Source of the DNA: Pseudoalteromonas prydzensis
GTDB lineage: Bacteria > Pseudomonadota > Gammaproteobacteria > Enterobacterales > Alteromonadaceae
DNA: 64,000 nt
Direction: 5' to 3'
NCBI RefSeq assembly: GCF_011050055.1
Contig: NZ_DRGM01000076.1
Coordinates: 1 to 64,000, forward strand
In this document: positions 63,161-64,000 of the stretch, piece by piece
How positions within the stretch are numbered: the stretch's first letter is position 1
Layout: each line of letters starts with the position of its first letter
Made by a program: the position numbers and the translations under genes
Notes under the pieces: generated by a model
The model's database searches: none
Told to the model about the DNA's origin: nothing
Seen by the model: only the letters and a program-made list of their open reading frames with translations

Positions 63161-63661
63161 TTAATACGCACCTTCGCTATAAATAAGCTCATAACTGTGA
63201 CTGTATATCTCTAGGATATTGCCAAACGGGTCTTCCATATAAATCATGCGGTAGGGCTTTTCGTCTGGGTAATAATAACGCGGCTCTGCCATACGTTTTT
63301 TGCCACCGGCTGCAACAATGCGCTCAGCAAGTTCTTCTAGATGAGGGTCTTGCACACAGAAGTGGAACACGCCGGTTTTCCAATACTCAAAGTTATCGTC
63401 TGGATTTTTTTGGTTTTTAAATTCAAACAGCTCCACACCAATTCGGTCGCCAGTTGATAAATGCGCGATCCGAAATTTATCCCAGTTGGCACCAAATACG
63501 TCAGTACACATTTGCCCAATTGCGCTATCGTCCTCAACTATTTCGGTTGGTTTCATAATTACATACCAACCTAAAACTTGAGAATAAAACTCAACGGCTT
63601 GTTCAAGATTTGGCACTGAAATACCAATGTGTGAAAAATTACGTGGGTAAACGTTGCTCAT
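63161..63661 (-). CDS. VOC-family protein (lactoylglutathione lyase-like)
   Basis: A 166-residue vicinal-oxygen-chelate protein. N-terminal unit FSHIGISVPNLEQAVEFYSQVLGW with a metal His, middle IGVELFEFKN with a metal Glu, second unit GVFHFCVQDPHLEELAERI with His, and C-terminal RMIYMEDPFGNILEIYSHS with Glu; all four metal ligands are therefore present. AGGTT and AGGAG stretches precede the ATG. It is divergent from a LysR gene, which may control it. The substrate is unknown. Confidence 0.9.
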   Translation of the reverse strand: MSNVYPRNFSHIGISVPNLEQAVEFYSQVLGWYVIMKPTEIVEDDSAIGQMCTDVFGANWDKFRIAHLSTGDRIGVELFEFKNQKNPDDNFEYWKTGVFHFCVQDPHLEELAERIVAAGGKKRMAEPRYYYPDEKPYRMIYMEDPFGNILEIYSHSYELIYSEGAY

Positions 63662-63730
63662 AACCTATGCTCCTACTCACCAATATTTATTAGAGTGGTC
63701 ACTTTACGAACAACAATACATTAAGTAAAA

Positions 63731-63749
63731 TTATCATTAAATATGATAA
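63731..63749. promoter_or_regulatory. Palindrome in the VOC/LysR intergenic region
   Basis: TTATCAT-N5-ATGATAA, perfect 7-bp arms, 16 bases before the LysR start and 70 bases before the VOC start. The layout agrees with the T-N11-A type of LysR binding site, so autoregulation and control of the VOC gene are likely. Confidence 0.6.
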
Positions 63750-63764
63750 TGAGTACACTTTGTT

Positions 63765-64000
63765 ATGATAAATCCCGTTTGGCTAAACACTTTTTGCACG
63801 TTAGTTGAAGTAAATCACTTTACCCGTACTAGTGAACGTTTGTTTATGACCCAGTCAGGGGTTAGCCAACATATCAAAAAACTGGAGCAACAACTTGGCA
63901 AACCACTATTAGAGCGTCACGGCAAACAATTTACGCTCACTGCGCAAGGGCAAAACTTGTATCGAAATGGCAGCCAACTACTTAAACAGTGGCAGTTTTT
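63765..64000 (+). CDS. LysR-family regulator, 3' end cut by window
   Basis: The first 78 residues of a LysR-type transcription regulator. The winged-helix part reads [20 protein letters not shown], then [20 protein letters not shown] with the recognition helix, then [19 protein letters not shown]. The effector domain lies beyond the window. Divergent from the VOC gene, with a palindrome between them. Confidence 0.92.
   Translation, partial: MINPVWLNTFCTLVEVNHFTRTSERLFMTQSGVSQHIKKLEQQLGKPLLERHGKQFTLTAQGQNLYRNGSQLLKQWQF

Noticed and set aside
1-64000. tRNA, rRNA, tmRNA, prophage or complete insertion sequence
   Set aside because: None was recognised by reading both strands; faint or short RNA genes cannot be excluded without a covariance search.

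Overview
The window looks like a chromosomal segment of a marine gammaproteobacterium of the order Alteromonadales, most likely Pseudoalteromonas or a close relative. The basis is base composition, the many exported proteases (including a very large M36 enzyme with a GlyGly-CTERM tail), the roughly 530-residue isocitrate lyase of the KQCGH subfamily, a Shewanella-type D-lactate dehydrogenase (Dld-II), and the mix of SbcDC, dGTPase, DUF5666/PepSY and DUF2955 genes. This is inference from gene content; no rRNA, tRNA, phage or intact insertion sequence was seen.

Layout. 0-11 kb: 3' part of a NupC-type nucleoside transporter, two small periplasmic solute-binding-like proteins (the second with no ordinary start codon), a cold-shock protein with a long leader, an M3 peptidase lipoprotein, a 1335-residue M36 protease with PA domain and rhombosortase tail, a small divergent lipoprotein and a D-Ala-D-Ala dipeptidase. 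11-23 kb: a Cache-GGDEF diguanylate cyclase, a NagX-like acyltransferase, Dld-II, and a tight five-gene operon (exported GH3 glycosidase, DUF1445, PxpA, DUF4392, D-amino-acid aminotransferase) that looks like a D-glutamate/5-oxoproline route. 23-27 kb: a WD40 lipoprotein, a quinone-reductase-like flavoprotein behind a frameshifted MerR gene, a polysaccharide deacetylase, a glyoxalase-like protein and a phosphopantetheinyl transferase. 27-34 kb: an S9 peptidase, a 750-bp repeat island, and the divergent glyoxylate-shunt pair aceA/glcB. 34-45 kb: a YebC/YeeN-like regulator, a HAD phosphatase, an M1 peptidase/DUF6702 operon, and sbcDC followed by a methyltransferase. 45-57 kb: two unrecognised membrane proteins, dgt, a nucleotide-pyrophosphatase-like enzyme, a metzincin protease next to a membrane-anchored partner, a RimK-like ligase, and a two-component system co-directional with PepSY and DUF5666 proteins. 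57-64 kb: a BenE transporter, a MarR/HlyD/DUF2955 efflux operon with a clear operator, a split MFS/spermidine-synthase pair, a VOC protein and the start of a LysR regulator.

How the genes fit together. One coherent theme in 10-23 kb is use of cell-wall or chitin-derived material: D-Ala-D-Ala cleavage, exported GH3 beta-N-acetylhexosaminidase, NagX, D-lactate oxidation, D-amino acid transamination, and a separated D-glutamate cyclase (DUF1445 plus DUF4392) around PxpA. A second theme is protein degradation outside the cytoplasm (M3, M36, S9, M1 and metzincin peptidases).

The strongest unexplained signals are: five copies of a 17-bp dyad TGTAAA-N5-TTTACA (one with a single mismatch) scattered across the window, two of them inside unrelated coding sequences; the repeat island at 29.1-29.8 kb; a MerR gene broken by one base while its operator remains intact; a solute-binding gene whose signal peptide is preceded by an in-frame amber codon; and two protease-plus-small-partner pairs.
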